Assembly (NCBI RefSeq): GCF_001542815.1
Contig: NZ_CP006992.1
Coordinates: forward strand, 2,113,501-2,177,500
Direction of reading: 5' to 3'
Length of the DNA stretch: 64,000 bases
Origin: Methylobacterium sp. AMS5
GTDB taxonomy: Bacteria; Pseudomonadota; Alphaproteobacteria; Rhizobiales; Beijerinckiaceae
The notes under the pieces: model-generated
Databases searched by the model: none
Seen by the model: the letters and a program-made list of their open reading frames with translations, nothing else
Told to the model about the DNA's origin: nothing
Made by a program: the position numbers and the translations under genes
Shown here: positions 46,075 through 54,183 of the stretch, piece by piece
How the letters are laid out: each line of letters opens with the position of its first letter
Numbering within the stretch: position 1 is the first letter of the stretch

Positions 46075-48389
46075 GCAGCCTTGCCCACGGCGTTCGCGGC
46101 ACGGGCCCGCACCTGGACCAGCACCGACTTCGAGGTCGGCGTGTCCGACAACTCGCCGAAGGCCGAGAGCGGCACCAGCACGTTGAGTTCGGGATAGTAG
46201 CCGGCGAGCGCGCCGCGCGGCATGTCGAAGGGCACGAGGCGGAAATCCTCCGCCACCCGCTCGACACCGTCTTGCGTGTGGACGCAGACGAGATCGACCC
46301 GCTCGTCCGCCCGCGCCTTCAGCTCGGCGAGGTCGTCCGGGTTGGCGAACACGACGCGGCGCTCGCCGTAGACGCCGCGGTAGCGGTCGTCGAGGCCGTA
46401 GATCGTGGTGTTGTACTGGTCGTGGCTGCGGAAGGTCTGCAGCACGAAGGTATCGCCCTGAAGGCTCGCGCGCTGATGCTCGGTGGCAACCGGCAGCGGT
46501 CCGGACGAGAAGCCCGCCCGGCCGGTCGCCGTCTCGAACACCCGCTCGGCCGCGAGATTGCGCAGCATGAAGCCGCGGGGACGCCGCACCCGGGTGTTGA
46601 AGCCGGCAAACCCCGGAATCGTCCGCTCGATCAGGTCGCGGATCAGGTCGTAATCGTCGGCGAGCGCGGCCCAGTCGATCCGCTCGGAGCCGAGGGTGGC
46701 CGCGGCCATGCCGGCAATGATGCCGATCTCCGAGCGCAGATGCACCGAGGCCGGCTTGTTGATGCCGCCCGAGCCGTGGACCATGCTCATCGAATCCTCG
46801 ACGGTCACGATCTGGACCTTGGCCTGGCTGTTGCGGTCGATCTCGGTGCGGCCGAGGCAGGGCAGCAGGTAGGCGACCCGGCCCGGCACGAGATGCGAGT
46901 GGTTGAGCTTCGTCGCGATGTGGACGGTGAGTTCGCAGCCGGCGAGCGCCTTCTCCACCAACTTCGTGTCCGGCGTCGCGCGCACGAAATTGCCGCCGAG
47001 CCCGATGAAGGCCTTGGCCGAGCCGTCGAGCATCGCCCCGATGGCGCCGAGCACGTTGTGGCCGTGCTTGCGCGGTACGTTGAGGCCGAACTCGCGGTCG
47101 AGCGCTTCGAGCAGGGCCAGCGGCGGCTTCTCGTTGATGCCGACCGTGCGGTCGCCCTGCACGTTGGAATGGCCGCGCACCGGGCACAGGCCGGCGCCGG
47201 GCCGGCCGATATGGCCGCGCAGGAACAGCAGGTTGGCGATCTCGCGGATCGTCGCCACCGAGTGTCGGTGCTGGGTCACGCCCATCGCCCAGGTCGCGAT
47301 CACCTTGTCGGCGCCGAGATAGACGTCGGCGGCGGTCTCGATCTCTTCGCGGGTCAGGCCGGACTGGTCGAGGATCGCCTCCCACTCCGTCGCCTCGACT
47401 GCCGCGCGGTAATCGGCGAAGGCACTGGTATGCGCGGCGATGAAGGCGTGGTCGAGGAGCGAGGGCTTGCCCGCCTCGATCGCCGCCGCGTCGCGGGTGA
47501 AGACGACCTTGGCGATGCCGCGGAAGGCGGCCATGTCGCCGCCGGGTTTCGGCTGGTAGTAGTGGCTGGCGATCGGGCGGCTCGCGCCGCGCAGCATCTC
47601 GACGCTGTTCTGCGGGTCGGCGAAGCGCTCCAGCCCGCGCTCGCGCACGGGGTTGAGCACCACGACCCGCGCGCCGCGCTCGGCGGCCCGGCGAAGGTCG
47701 CCCAGCATGCGCGGATGGTTGGTGCCGGGGTTCTGGCCGACGACGAAGATCGCGTCCGCCTTCTCGAAATCTTCGAGCAGCACCGTGCCCTTGCCGATGC
47801 CGATGGCCTGGACGAGGGCGATGCCGCTCGCCTCGTGGCACATGTTCGAGCAATCGGGGAAGTTGTTGGTGCCGTAGGCCCGGGCGAAGAGCTGGTAGAG
47901 GTAGGCCGCCTCGTTGGAGGCGCGGCCGGAGGTGTAGAACTCGACGCGATCGGGATGGTCGAGGCCGCGCAGGGTCGCGCCGATCTCGGCGAACGCCTCG
48001 TCCCATTCCACGGCGCGGTAGGTGTCGCTCTCGGCGTCGTAGCGCATGGGATGCGTGAGGCGGCCCTCGCTCTCCAGCGCGTAATCGGTCCAGCCGCGCA
48101 GCTCCGAGACCGGATGCTTGGCAAAGAAGCGTGGCGTCGCGCGCTTGTCGGTGGCCTCCCAGGAGACCGCCTTCACGCCGTTCTCGCAGAACTCGAACGA
48201 GGAGCCGTGGGCCGGGTCGCCCCAGGCGCAGCCGGGACAATCGAAGCCGTCGGGCTGGTTGGCGCTGAGCAGGGCGCGTGCGCCGGAGAGCGGCGCCCGG
48301 CTCCCCAGCAGGAATTTGCCGCAGCTCTTCAGCGCTCCCCAGCCGCCCGCGGCGGAAGAACGCTTGGGTAGGCCTTGCGAACGATCCAT
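46071..48389 (-). CDS. fdh4A: Molybdopterin formate dehydrogenase catalytic subunit, Fdh4A / YdeP-like
   Basis: Oxidises formate to CO2 using a molybdopterin cofactor; FDH4 is one of several formate dehydrogenases that complete methanol oxidation in M. extorquens. The 772-residue protein has an N-terminal Cys cluster (FDCPGCAWGDP, FCENGVKAV), the active-site region NFPDCSNMCHEASGIAL, VVGQNPGTNHPRMLGDL, and a C-terminal molybdopterin-dinucleotide domain (QRASLQGDTFVLQTFRSHDQ, YNTTIYGLDDRYRG). No Tat signal, so it is cytoplasmic. YdeP/FdhF-type paralogues of other substrate are the alternative. It is followed by overlapping fdh4B, and a palindrome lies upstream. Confidence 0.87.
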   Translation of the reverse strand: MDRSQGLPKRSSAAGGWGALKSCGKFLLGSRAPLSGARALLSANQPDGFDCPGCAWGDPAHGSSFEFCENGVKAVSWEATDKRATPRFFAKHPVSELRGWTDYALESEGRLTHPMRYDAESDTYRAVEWDEAFAEIGATLRGLDHPDRVEFYTSGRASNEAAYLYQLFARAYGTNNFPDCSNMCHEASGIALVQAIGIGKGTVLLEDFEKADAIFVVGQNPGTNHPRMLGDLRRAAERGARVVVLNPVRERGLERFADPQNSVEMLRGASRPIASHYYQPKPGGDMAAFRGIAKVVFTRDAAAIEAGKPSLLDHAFIAAHTSAFADYRAAVEATEWEAILDQSGLTREEIETAADVYLGADKVIATWAMGVTQHRHSVATIREIANLLFLRGHIGRPGAGLCPVRGHSNVQGDRTVGINEKPPLALLEALDREFGLNVPRKHGHNVLGAIGAMLDGSAKAFIGLGGNFVRATPDTKLVEKALAGCELTVHIATKLNHSHLVPGRVAYLLPCLGRTEIDRNSQAKVQIVTVEDSMSMVHGSGGINKPASVHLRSEIGIIAGMAAATLGSERIDWAALADDYDLIRDLIERTIPGFAGFNTRVRRPRGFMLRNLAAERVFETATGRAGFSSGPLPVATEHQRASLQGDTFVLQTFRSHDQYNTTIYGLDDRYRGVYGERRVVFANPDDLAELKARADERVDLVCVHTQDGVERVAEDFRLVPFDMPRGALAGYYPELNVLVPLSAFGELSDTPTSKSVLVQVRARAANAVGKAA

Positions 48390-48848
48390 CCGAGAGCCCG
48401 GTCTTCGCGATGTGAGAGATGTTTCCGACGATCCGCGCCCGCCGCTTCGCCCCCTGGTGGGTGAGCGGTTTCAGATGTCGTGACCGTGAAATAACATCTC
48501 GCAGGTGCGAGTTGATGCATGGCCGATGATGGGGGAGGTATTCGTCGCACGCAGGGCAATTTAAGTTGATTCTAGAAGGTGCCCGTTCTTGGAATGGCTC
48601 GAAGCTGAATTCAGGTCAGCGCGCCGCGTGACTTATGGAAATTTGATGCATTGCATCAAATTTCACATGGTCGGAAATCGGATGGCGGACCGGTTCATGC
48701 AACCGGCCAGCTCCGCCGTAAGGCGGGCCCGTTTCTACGGGTGCAGGTCGAATGCGACGCGAGACCCGCTCCGTCATCGCGAGGCGGGGCCGCGGTGATC
48801 CGGAGCATCGCGCCTCCTGAAGAGGCCGTGCGGCGGCGTGATGCCGGG
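48390..48848. other. fdh4 upstream region
   Basis: A 459-base gap between the pyrD stop and the fdh4A start, both on the minus strand. It holds the 27-bp palindrome at 48638-48664, a partial copy of its half-site (ttgatgcat at 48512-48520), and a small dyad ctcgca/tgcgag at 48498-48511. No gene is supported. Confidence 0.6.
48638..48664. promoter_or_regulatory. Perfect 12+12 palindrome upstream of fdh4A
   Basis: Arms 48638-48649 (gaaatttgatgc) and 48653-48664 are exact reverse complements with a 3-base centre. The distance to the fdh4A ATG is about 250 bases. Length and symmetry are those of a dimeric-regulator operator; it has neither the GC content nor the T tract of a terminator for pyrD. 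Confidence 0.65.
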
Positions 48849-49925
48849 TCAGGCCTCCCGCGCGAGGGCGGCGGCGTCCCGCCCGACGACCGGGGCGAGG
48901 CTCGTCAGACCCTCCGCCCGCAGCCGCTGGCTCAGGCCGCGCTTGATCGTGCCGACCAGTCCCGGCCCCTCGTAGACGAGGGCGGAGTAGAGCTGGACGA
49001 GGCGTGCACCGGCCCGGATCTTGGTCCAGGCGGCCTCCGCCGAATCGATGCCGCCGACGCCGATCAGCGGGATCCGGTCGCCGACGCGCAGATAGGTCTC
49101 GGCCAGGAGCCGGGTCGACGGGCCGAACAGCGGCCGTCCGGACAGGCCGCCGGTTTCCTTGGCGACGGAGGATTCCACGAGGGACGCCGGCCGGGCGATC
49201 GTCGTGTTCGAGACGACGAGGCCTTGGATGCCGCGCCGGAGCGCCGTCGCCGTCATGGCGTCGAGCCCTTCGAGTGCGATGTCGGGCGCGATCTTGAGGA
49301 GCACGGCGGGGCTCGATCCGCTGGCATCGCGGGCGGCGACGACGCGGGCGAGCAGGTCGTCGAGGAAGGCCTCGCCCTGAAGGTCGCGCAGGCCCGGCGT
49401 GTTGGGCGAGGAGACGTTGACGGTGATGAAGGCGACATGCGGCGCGAGCCGCGCGGTGCAGGCGACATAGTCGGCGAGCCGGTCGGCCGCTTCCTTGTTG
49501 GCGCCGATATTGACGCCGACGATCCCTTCGCGGCCGGCGCGGGCCTTGAGCCGGTCGGCCACCGCGTCGAGCCCGTCGCTGTTGAGGCCGAAGCGGTTGA
49601 TCACCGCCCGGTCGCGGGGAAGCCGGAACACCCGCGGGCGCGGATTGCCGGGCTGAGGCTGCGGCACGACTCCGCCGACCTCGACGAAGCCGAAGCCGAG
49701 GCCGAGCAGCGCGTCGGCCACGCGCGCGCCCTTGTCGAATCCGGCGGCGAGGCCGACCGGGTTGGGAAAGCGCTGCCCGAACACCTCGACGGTGAGGGAC
49801 GCGTCGTCGGCCGGCGGACGGCGCGGCGGCAAAAGCGAGAGGCCGCGAATCGTCAGGTCGTGCGCCGTCTCGGCGTCGAGCCCGTGCAGCAGCGGCCGGG
49901 CGAGGGGGAAGAGCGCGTCGATCAT
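48849..49925 (-). CDS. pyrD: Dihydroorotate dehydrogenase (quinone), class 2
   Basis: Fourth step of pyrimidine synthesis; FMN enzyme that passes electrons to ubiquinone at the inner membrane. The 358-residue protein has the class 2 N-terminal helix ([19 protein letters not shown]), [25 protein letters not shown], and [14 protein letters not shown], where the second Ser is the catalytic base of class 2. [19 protein letters not shown] is the phosphate-binding end. Its ATG overlaps the preceding DUF952 gene by four bases. Confidence 0.96.
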   Translation of the reverse strand: MIDALFPLARPLLHGLDAETAHDLTIRGLSLLPPRRPPADDASLTVEVFGQRFPNPVGLAAGFDKGARVADALLGLGFGFVEVGGVVPQPQPGNPRPRVFRLPRDRAVINRFGLNSDGLDAVADRLKARAGREGIVGVNIGANKEAADRLADYVACTARLAPHVAFITVNVSSPNTPGLRDLQGEAFLDDLLARVVAARDASGSSPAVLLKIAPDIALEGLDAMTATALRRGIQGLVVSNTTIARPASLVESSVAKETGGLSGRPLFGPSTRLLAETYLRVGDRIPLIGVGGIDSAEAAWTKIRAGARLVQLYSALVYEGPGLVGTIKRGLSQRLRAEGLTSLAPVVGRDAAALAREA

Positions 49926-50272
49926 GCCTGCGGGATCTCCGCCGGGAACACGTGCCGCCCCTCCGGCCCGAGGGGCATGTCGGTCACGGAGCGCACGGCG
50001 CTCAAGGGAAGGTCGCCGTAGAGGTGCGGGAACAGCGCGCCGCCCCGCGACGGCTCGAAGCGCAGAGCCGGCCCGAGGTCGTCGCCCTCGATCGCCACGA
50101 GCAGCAGGTCGTCCTGCCCGGAAAAGTGGCGGGCGGCGGTCTCGGCGACCTGCTCCGCGGTCGAGAAGTGGATGAAGCCGTCGGCGTGATCGACGGGTGC
50201 ACCGGTGAAGCGGCCGAGCGTCTCGGCTTCCCGCCAGAGGCCGCGCGGACAGATCTTGTAGACGAGGGCCAT
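49922..50272 (-). CDS. DUF952 family protein
   Basis: A 116-residue protein of the DUF952 family, conserved next to pyrD in many alphaproteobacteria. [20 protein letters not shown] and [20 protein letters not shown] are the family signatures, with a conserved His in FIHFS. Its function is unknown. The ATG at 50272 opens the conserved N terminus, and its stop overlaps the pyrD start (ATGA), so the two are co-translated. Confidence 0.9.
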   Translation of the reverse strand: MALVYKICPRGLWREAETLGRFTGAPVDHADGFIHFSTAEQVAETAARHFSGQDDLLLVAIEGDDLGPALRFEPSRGGALFPHLYGDLPLSAVRSVTDMPLGPEGRHVFPAEIPQA

Positions 50273-50621
50273 CCGGTCTCCGGGGGTCGAATCGTCCGGA
50301 GCGATAGAACGCGCGCCGGCCCACGGCAACCGACGCCGGATGATGCCGGAGGGCCATCGCGCGAAGCCGCATGAGCGGCTTCCGGCACGAACCCCGCGCA
50401 GGCGGGCGCCAGCGACTGAGGCCAGCAAAAACCCAGGGCGAGCGTCGTCGTACGATTGCCCTGGATGATACCGGATACGGGGTGCCACGCCTTCACCGCT
50501 TGCCGTTCAGATGCGACACTCGCCTCTCCGGATGCTCCGATTGCGTCCGGGGCCAGCGGGTTCTAGTTTCCTAACTGTAGGCCGTATGTCTCAACGGCAC
50601 ACGCGCCGGGTTGAGGCCACC
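50273..50621. other. Divergent promoter region, DUF952-pyrD and S24 repressor
   Basis: A 349-base gap between divergent genes. The segment at 50560-50590 (tagtttcctaactgtagg) is AT-richer and could be a promoter or autoregulatory site for the repressor gene. No gene is supported. Confidence 0.4.
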
Positions 50622-51254
50622 ATGCTGTCGCACGAGCAGATCTGGACTGCGATCGACCGGTTGGCCGAGCGCCACGGCTTCTCCGCGTCGGGGCTCGCCC
50701 GGCGTGCGGGCCTCGATGCCACGAGCTTCAACCGCTCGAAACGGGTCGGGCCCGATGGGCGCAAGCGCTGGCCCTCTACCGAATCGATCGCGAAGGTGCT
50801 TGCCGCCACCGGCGCCAGCCTCGACGACTTCCTGCACTTGGTCGATTCCGGGCAGGGTCCGACCCGTACGATGGTGCCGCTGATCGGCCTGACCCAGGCC
50901 GGCTCCGGTCGCCTGTTCAACGAGGAAGGGATTCCAACCGGAGGTCCCGGCTGGGACGAGATCGAGTTTCCCGATCTCGGGGGGGACCGCGCCTTCGCGC
51001 TGGAGGTGCAGGGCGATTCGATGCTGCCGCTCTACCGCGACGGCGACGTGCTGATCGTCGCCCCGAATGCCAGCATCCGTAAGGGCGACCGGATCGTCGC
51101 GCGGCTCAACAACGGCGAGGTGCTGGCCAAGGAACTGCGCCGCCGCACCGCCCGCACCATCGAACTCGCCTCGCTCAACCCCGATCACGAGGATCGGGCG
51201 GTGCCGCTCGCCGAGGTCGCCTGGATGGCCCGCGTGATGTGGGTGCGGCAGTAG
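50622..51254 (+). CDS. LexA/CI-like repressor with S24 peptidase domain
   Basis: A 210-residue transcription factor. The N-terminal helix-turn-helix reads HGFSASGLARRAGLDATSFN and STESIAKVLAATGASLDDFL, as in C2/CI repressors. The C-terminal S24 domain (about residues 120-205) has LEVQGDSMLPLYRDGDVLIV with the nucleophilic Ser and KGDRIVARLNNGEVLAKEL with the Lys of the catalytic dyad. A cleavage region is not obvious, so self-cleavage is possible but unproven. ATG at 50622 has TTGAGG upstream; an ATG at 50586 would add 12 residues. No phage genes are nearby. Confidence 0.88.
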   Translation: MLSHEQIWTAIDRLAERHGFSASGLARRAGLDATSFNRSKRVGPDGRKRWPSTESIAKVLAATGASLDDFLHLVDSGQGPTRTMVPLIGLTQAGSGRLFNEEGIPTGGPGWDEIEFPDLGGDRAFALEVQGDSMLPLYRDGDVLIVAPNASIRKGDRIVARLNNGEVLAKELRRRTARTIELASLNPDHEDRAVPLAEVAWMARVMWVRQ

Positions 51255-51264
51255 AAGGCGCCGG

Positions 51265-51594
51265 CTACAGCCCGACCAACCGATGCGCCATGCCGAGGGC
51301 GATCTGGCCCGAGAGCAGGCTCCAGCCGCAGGCGATCATCGTCGCGATCATCACGAAGGGGATCGGCCGGCGCTCGATGCGCCGACCCCGCAGGGTGTTG
51401 CGCAGGATGATGAAGGGCGCGGCCACCGCGATCATCGGCAGCGCGGCTAGCGCCGCGACGCCGCCGGCTTCCAGCAGGCGAAAGCTCGCCCGTCGGTTCG
51501 TGGCGTATTCGAAGGCGCTCGCGAGCAGCCCCGCCAGAGCGAGACCGACGATGAGCGCCTGGATGGATTCGACGGAAGACGGGCTCACGGTCAT
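51265..51594 (-). CDS. Small integral membrane protein of unknown function
   Basis: A 109-residue protein with three hydrophobic segments: ALIVGLALAGLLASAF (about 13-28), LLEAGGVAALAALPMIAVAA (about 40-60), and IPFVMIATMIACGWSLL (about 77-95), with the basic loop ILRNTLRGRRIERRP between the last two. I do not recognise the family with certainty. It is convergent with the S24 gene, only ten bases from its stop. Confidence 0.75.
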   Translation of the reverse strand: MTVSPSSVESIQALIVGLALAGLLASAFEYATNRRASFRLLEAGGVAALAALPMIAVAAPFIILRNTLRGRRIERRPIPFVMIATMIACGWSLLSGQIALGMAHRLVGL

Positions 51595-51764
51595 GACGCG
51601 CTCGACGCTCCTTCTCAGGATGTGACGCGCAGTCTGGCCGATCGTTTACGGGTTGTTAAGAAAGACGTTTCGTTAACATTAACGCGGCCCACAGGCTCGA
51701 TGCCGAAAGCGGTCATCGAGCCCGGAGCGGTGTTGCCGGCCGAAACGAAGGCCGGCTCGCGGAG

Positions 51765-51980
51765 TCAGGCGTCTTCTTCGAGATCGATGTCGAGGATCGC
51801 CATGCGGAAGGTGAAGGAATCGTCGCCGTCTTCCTTGTCGTCGGCGAGGACGCCGATCGACTCGTCGCCGATGAACACCTCGGCGGAATCACCAGTCTTC
51901 ATCGCCACGACGCGGATGCTGGCATTGGCGAACTTGCGGCGCAGGTAATCCTGCAGCTTGGCGACTTCGGTCTTGGTCAC
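51765..51980 (-). CDS. DUF3126 family protein
   Basis: A 71-residue acidic protein. It starts with GTG at 51980 (TKTEVAKLQDYLRRKFANAS) and has VVAMKTGDSAEVFIGDESIG and ends SFTFRMAILDIDLEEDA. This matches DUF3126, a small family found across alphaproteobacteria with unknown role. An AAGG site lies upstream. It appears to be a single gene, divergent from the rtcB2 operon. Confidence 0.88.
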   Translation of the reverse strand: MTKTEVAKLQDYLRRKFANASIRVVAMKTGDSAEVFIGDESIGVLADDKEDGDDSFTFRMAILDIDLEEDA

Positions 51981-52286
51981 ACCGTCAACCTTTTTTCTGG
52001 GGGAGCGCCGCGCATCGAGGCGCGGGGCGCGGCGCCGATCGGATGATGAGCGGCGGCTTGCCAGATCATCGGGGGGCAGGCAACCCGAACGACCGAAGAC
52101 GGCGGCGCGCGAATCGGCTAAGCGGACGCGGCACACACCGTGCTTCGACACGCATTCCCGCACCACGCTTTCGAAGGAGGCGGAGCATGACCCAGGCATT
52201 CCGGCAGACGACCGACCGAGCCGCCGCGTGCCCGCTCCGCGGGCTCTCGGCCACGCCGAGACTTCCCACATGAAAGCACGGACGAT
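51981..52286. other. Upstream region of the rtcB2-prfH operon
   Basis: A 306-base divergent region between the DUF3126 gene and rtcB2. It contains a GC-rich dyad-rich stretch at 51995-52030 and the 28-residue leader ORF at 52187-52273. No sigma-54 site was found, although rtc operons elsewhere are often RpoN-dependent. Confidence 0.45.
52187..52273 (+). CDS. Possible 28-residue leader ORF of the rtcB2-prfH operon
   Basis: The ATG at 52187 has the best ribosome-binding site in the neighbourhood (gaaggaggcggagc). It encodes MTQAFRQTTDRAAACPLRGL and then SATPRLPT, stopping 13 bases before the weak TTG start of rtcB2. It has no recognisable domain. Its position suggests translational coupling or sensing of ribosome state, but it could also be a chance frame. 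Confidence 0.42.
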   Translation: MTQAFRQTTDRAAACPLRGLSATPRLPT

Positions 52287-53443
52287 TTGACGAAGACACC
52301 GGTTCACCGCTTCTTTTCCGGAAGCGCCTGGATCGAGGGTAACGCCCTCGCTCAACTCGATTTTCTCACCCAAACCATTCCGAACATCGTCGCGCTCGCC
52401 GCGATGCCGGACCTGCATCCGGGCAAATACGGCCCGGTCGGCATGGGCCTGCTCGCGCCCGGCCTTCACCCGACCCTGGTCGGGTCGGATATCGGCTGCG
52501 GCATGGGTCTGTTCCGGACCGACCTCAAGCTGAAGAAGCTGCGGACCGACCGGGCCGCCGAACGCCTCAAGGGGCTCGACGAGCCCTGGGACGGCGATCG
52601 GCGCGGGCGGATGGAGGCGGCCGGGCTCGCCCCGACGCCCTACGATTTCGGTCTCGGCAGCATCGGCTCCGGCAACCACTTCTGCGAAGTGCAGGCCGTC
52701 CACGAGATGCGGGACGAGGCCGCCTGCCGGGAGGCGGGCATCGACCCCGAGCGGGTCCACCTCCTCGTTCATTCCGGCTCGCGGGCGCTGGGCGCCTCCA
52801 TCCTCGACGCTCTGGTCCGGGCGGAGGCCGGACCACTCGCACCGGACTCGGAGGAGGGGCGGCGTTACCTCGCCGCCCACGATCACGCGGTTGCCTGGGC
52901 GCGGCTCAACCGGGCGATCATCGCCGAGCGGGCCGGCGAGGCCCTGCGCGGCGCGGTCGAGCCGGTGGCCGACCGGCCGCACAACTTCCTGGAACCGAGG
53001 GGGGCGGCATCCTCCACCGCAAGGGGGCCGCGCCCGCCGACCGGGGGCTGGTGCCGATCCCCGGCTCGCGGGAGACCCTCTCCTATCTCGTGCGGCCGCG
53101 GGTCGATGCGTCTCCGGACGCGCTCGCCTGCCTCGCCCATGGCGCCGGCCGCAAGTACGACCGGGGCTCGATGCACGGCCGCATCGAGCGGGTGCGCTCG
53201 GTGCGCGAGGGGCTCAAGCGCAACCCGTTCGGCGGGATCGTGGTCTGCGAGGACCGCAATCTGCTGATCGAGGAGGCGGGCGACGCCTACAAGGCGATCG
53301 ACCGGGTGATCGACGACCTCGTGAGCTTCGGCCTGGCCGAGGTGGTGGCGACCTTCCGGCCGCTCGTCACCTTCAAGACCGGGCTGAGCACGATCGGCCG
53401 GCGCGGTGGTTCCCAAGGGGCCGGACAGGGGAGGGGGCGATGA
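52287..53443 (+). pseudogene. RtcB2-type 3'-phosphate RNA ligase, frameshifted in a G tract
   Basis: RtcB proteins join RNA 3'-phosphate (or cyclic phosphate) and 5'-OH ends using GTP and manganese; the RtcB2-PrfH pair repairs cleaved 16S rRNA at the decoding centre. The first frame (from TTG 52287) contains LVGSDIGCGMGLFRTDLKLK, GLGSIGSGNHFCEVQ, HSGSRALG and DRPHNFLE. At the run of six G at 52999-53004 the frame is lost. The -1 frame carries GGILHRKGAAPADRGLVPIP and CLAHGAGRKYDRGSMHGRI with the guanylylated His. With the shift, the protein would have about 385 residues. It overlaps prfH by ATGA. Decay, sequencing error and programmed slippage are all possible. Confidence 0.85.
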
Positions 53444-54042
53444 GCCTGCGCCTCCTCGTCACCAGCGGACGCGGCCCGGCCGAGTGCCGGATCGCGCTGT
53501 CCCGGGTCGTGCGGCTCCTCCGCCAGGAGGCGGAGGCGTGGGGGCTCGATCTGTCCCAGATCGACGGGCCGCCCCATCCGCAAGGGCACGGGCCGGCCTC
53601 GGTCGTGCTCGTCCTCGACGGACCGGAGGCGGCCCGGCTCGCTGCCTCCTGGGCCGGGACGATTCAATGGATCGCCCAGAGCCCGGTGCGGCCGAACCAT
53701 AAGCGCAAGAACTGGTTCGTCTCGGTCTCGGAACTGCCGCCGCTTCCTTCCGCCCAGGCGATCCGGGAGCAGGACGTCCGGTTCGAGGCGTTCCGGGCGG
53801 GCGGTCCCGGTGGGCAGCACCAGAACACGACCGACAGCGCTGTGCGCGCCACCCATGGGCCGACCGGCCTGCGGGTCGTCGCCCGGGAGGAACGCTCCCA
53901 GCACCGGAACCGGGACATTGCCCTGAAGCGGCTCGCCGAACTCGTCGAGATCCGGGCCGCGATGGAACGAGGCGCGCTTCAGGACGAGGCGCATCGGCGT
54001 CACGACGCCCTGGAGCGGGGCAACCCGGTCCGGGTTCTCTAA
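53440..54042 (+). CDS. prfH: Peptide chain release factor homolog PrfH
   Basis: A 200-residue release-factor-like protein with the catalytic GGQ loop (FRAGGPGGQHQNTTDSAVRA, about residue 125-145), followed by the basic HTG-like region and the C-terminal helix. It lacks the stop-codon recognition domain 2/4 of RF1. PrfH rescues ribosomes stalled by damage in the decoding centre, before RtcB2 reseals the rRNA. The ATG at 53440 overlaps the rtcB2 stop. The ORF is intact even though rtcB2 is frameshifted. Confidence 0.92.
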   Translation: MSLRLLVTSGRGPAECRIALSRVVRLLRQEAEAWGLDLSQIDGPPHPQGHGPASVVLVLDGPEAARLAASWAGTIQWIAQSPVRPNHKRKNWFVSVSELPPLPSAQAIREQDVRFEAFRAGGPGGQHQNTTDSAVRATHGPTGLRVVAREERSQHRNRDIALKRLAELVEIRAAMERGALQDEAHRRHDALERGNPVRVL

Positions 54043-54043
54043 G

Positions 54044-54141
54044 CATCATCCCGAAAGGTGGTTGCCGGCTTTCGGAAAAAAGATGATGCGAAAACAAGAG
54101 CCTCAACCATCGTCCCGGATCAGGTATCCAGGACGATGGTT
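54044..54141 (+). repeat. Dispersed intergenic repeat, copy 2
   Basis: It has two hairpins: an outer catcat/atgatg pair enclosing ccgaaag/ctttcgg (54044-54088), then aaccatcgtcc/ggacgatggtt (54105-54141) with 11 exact base pairs. It resembles the copy at 45651-45745 in sequence, orientation and location: it follows directly the stop of a plus-strand gene and faces a convergent minus-strand gene. Confidence 0.88.
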
Positions 54142-54183
54142 CAGAGAGCCGTGAGGATCTGTCGGCGGCCTTCGGGCTGCGGA

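Noticed and set aside
46272..48371. 699-codon frame antisense to fdh4A
   Set aside because: No conserved motif; the opposite strand has a complete molybdopterin oxidoreductase.
48589..48798. 69-codon frame across the fdh4 palindrome
   Set aside because: No ribosome-binding site, no motif, and the palindrome would lie inside it; regulatory reading preferred.
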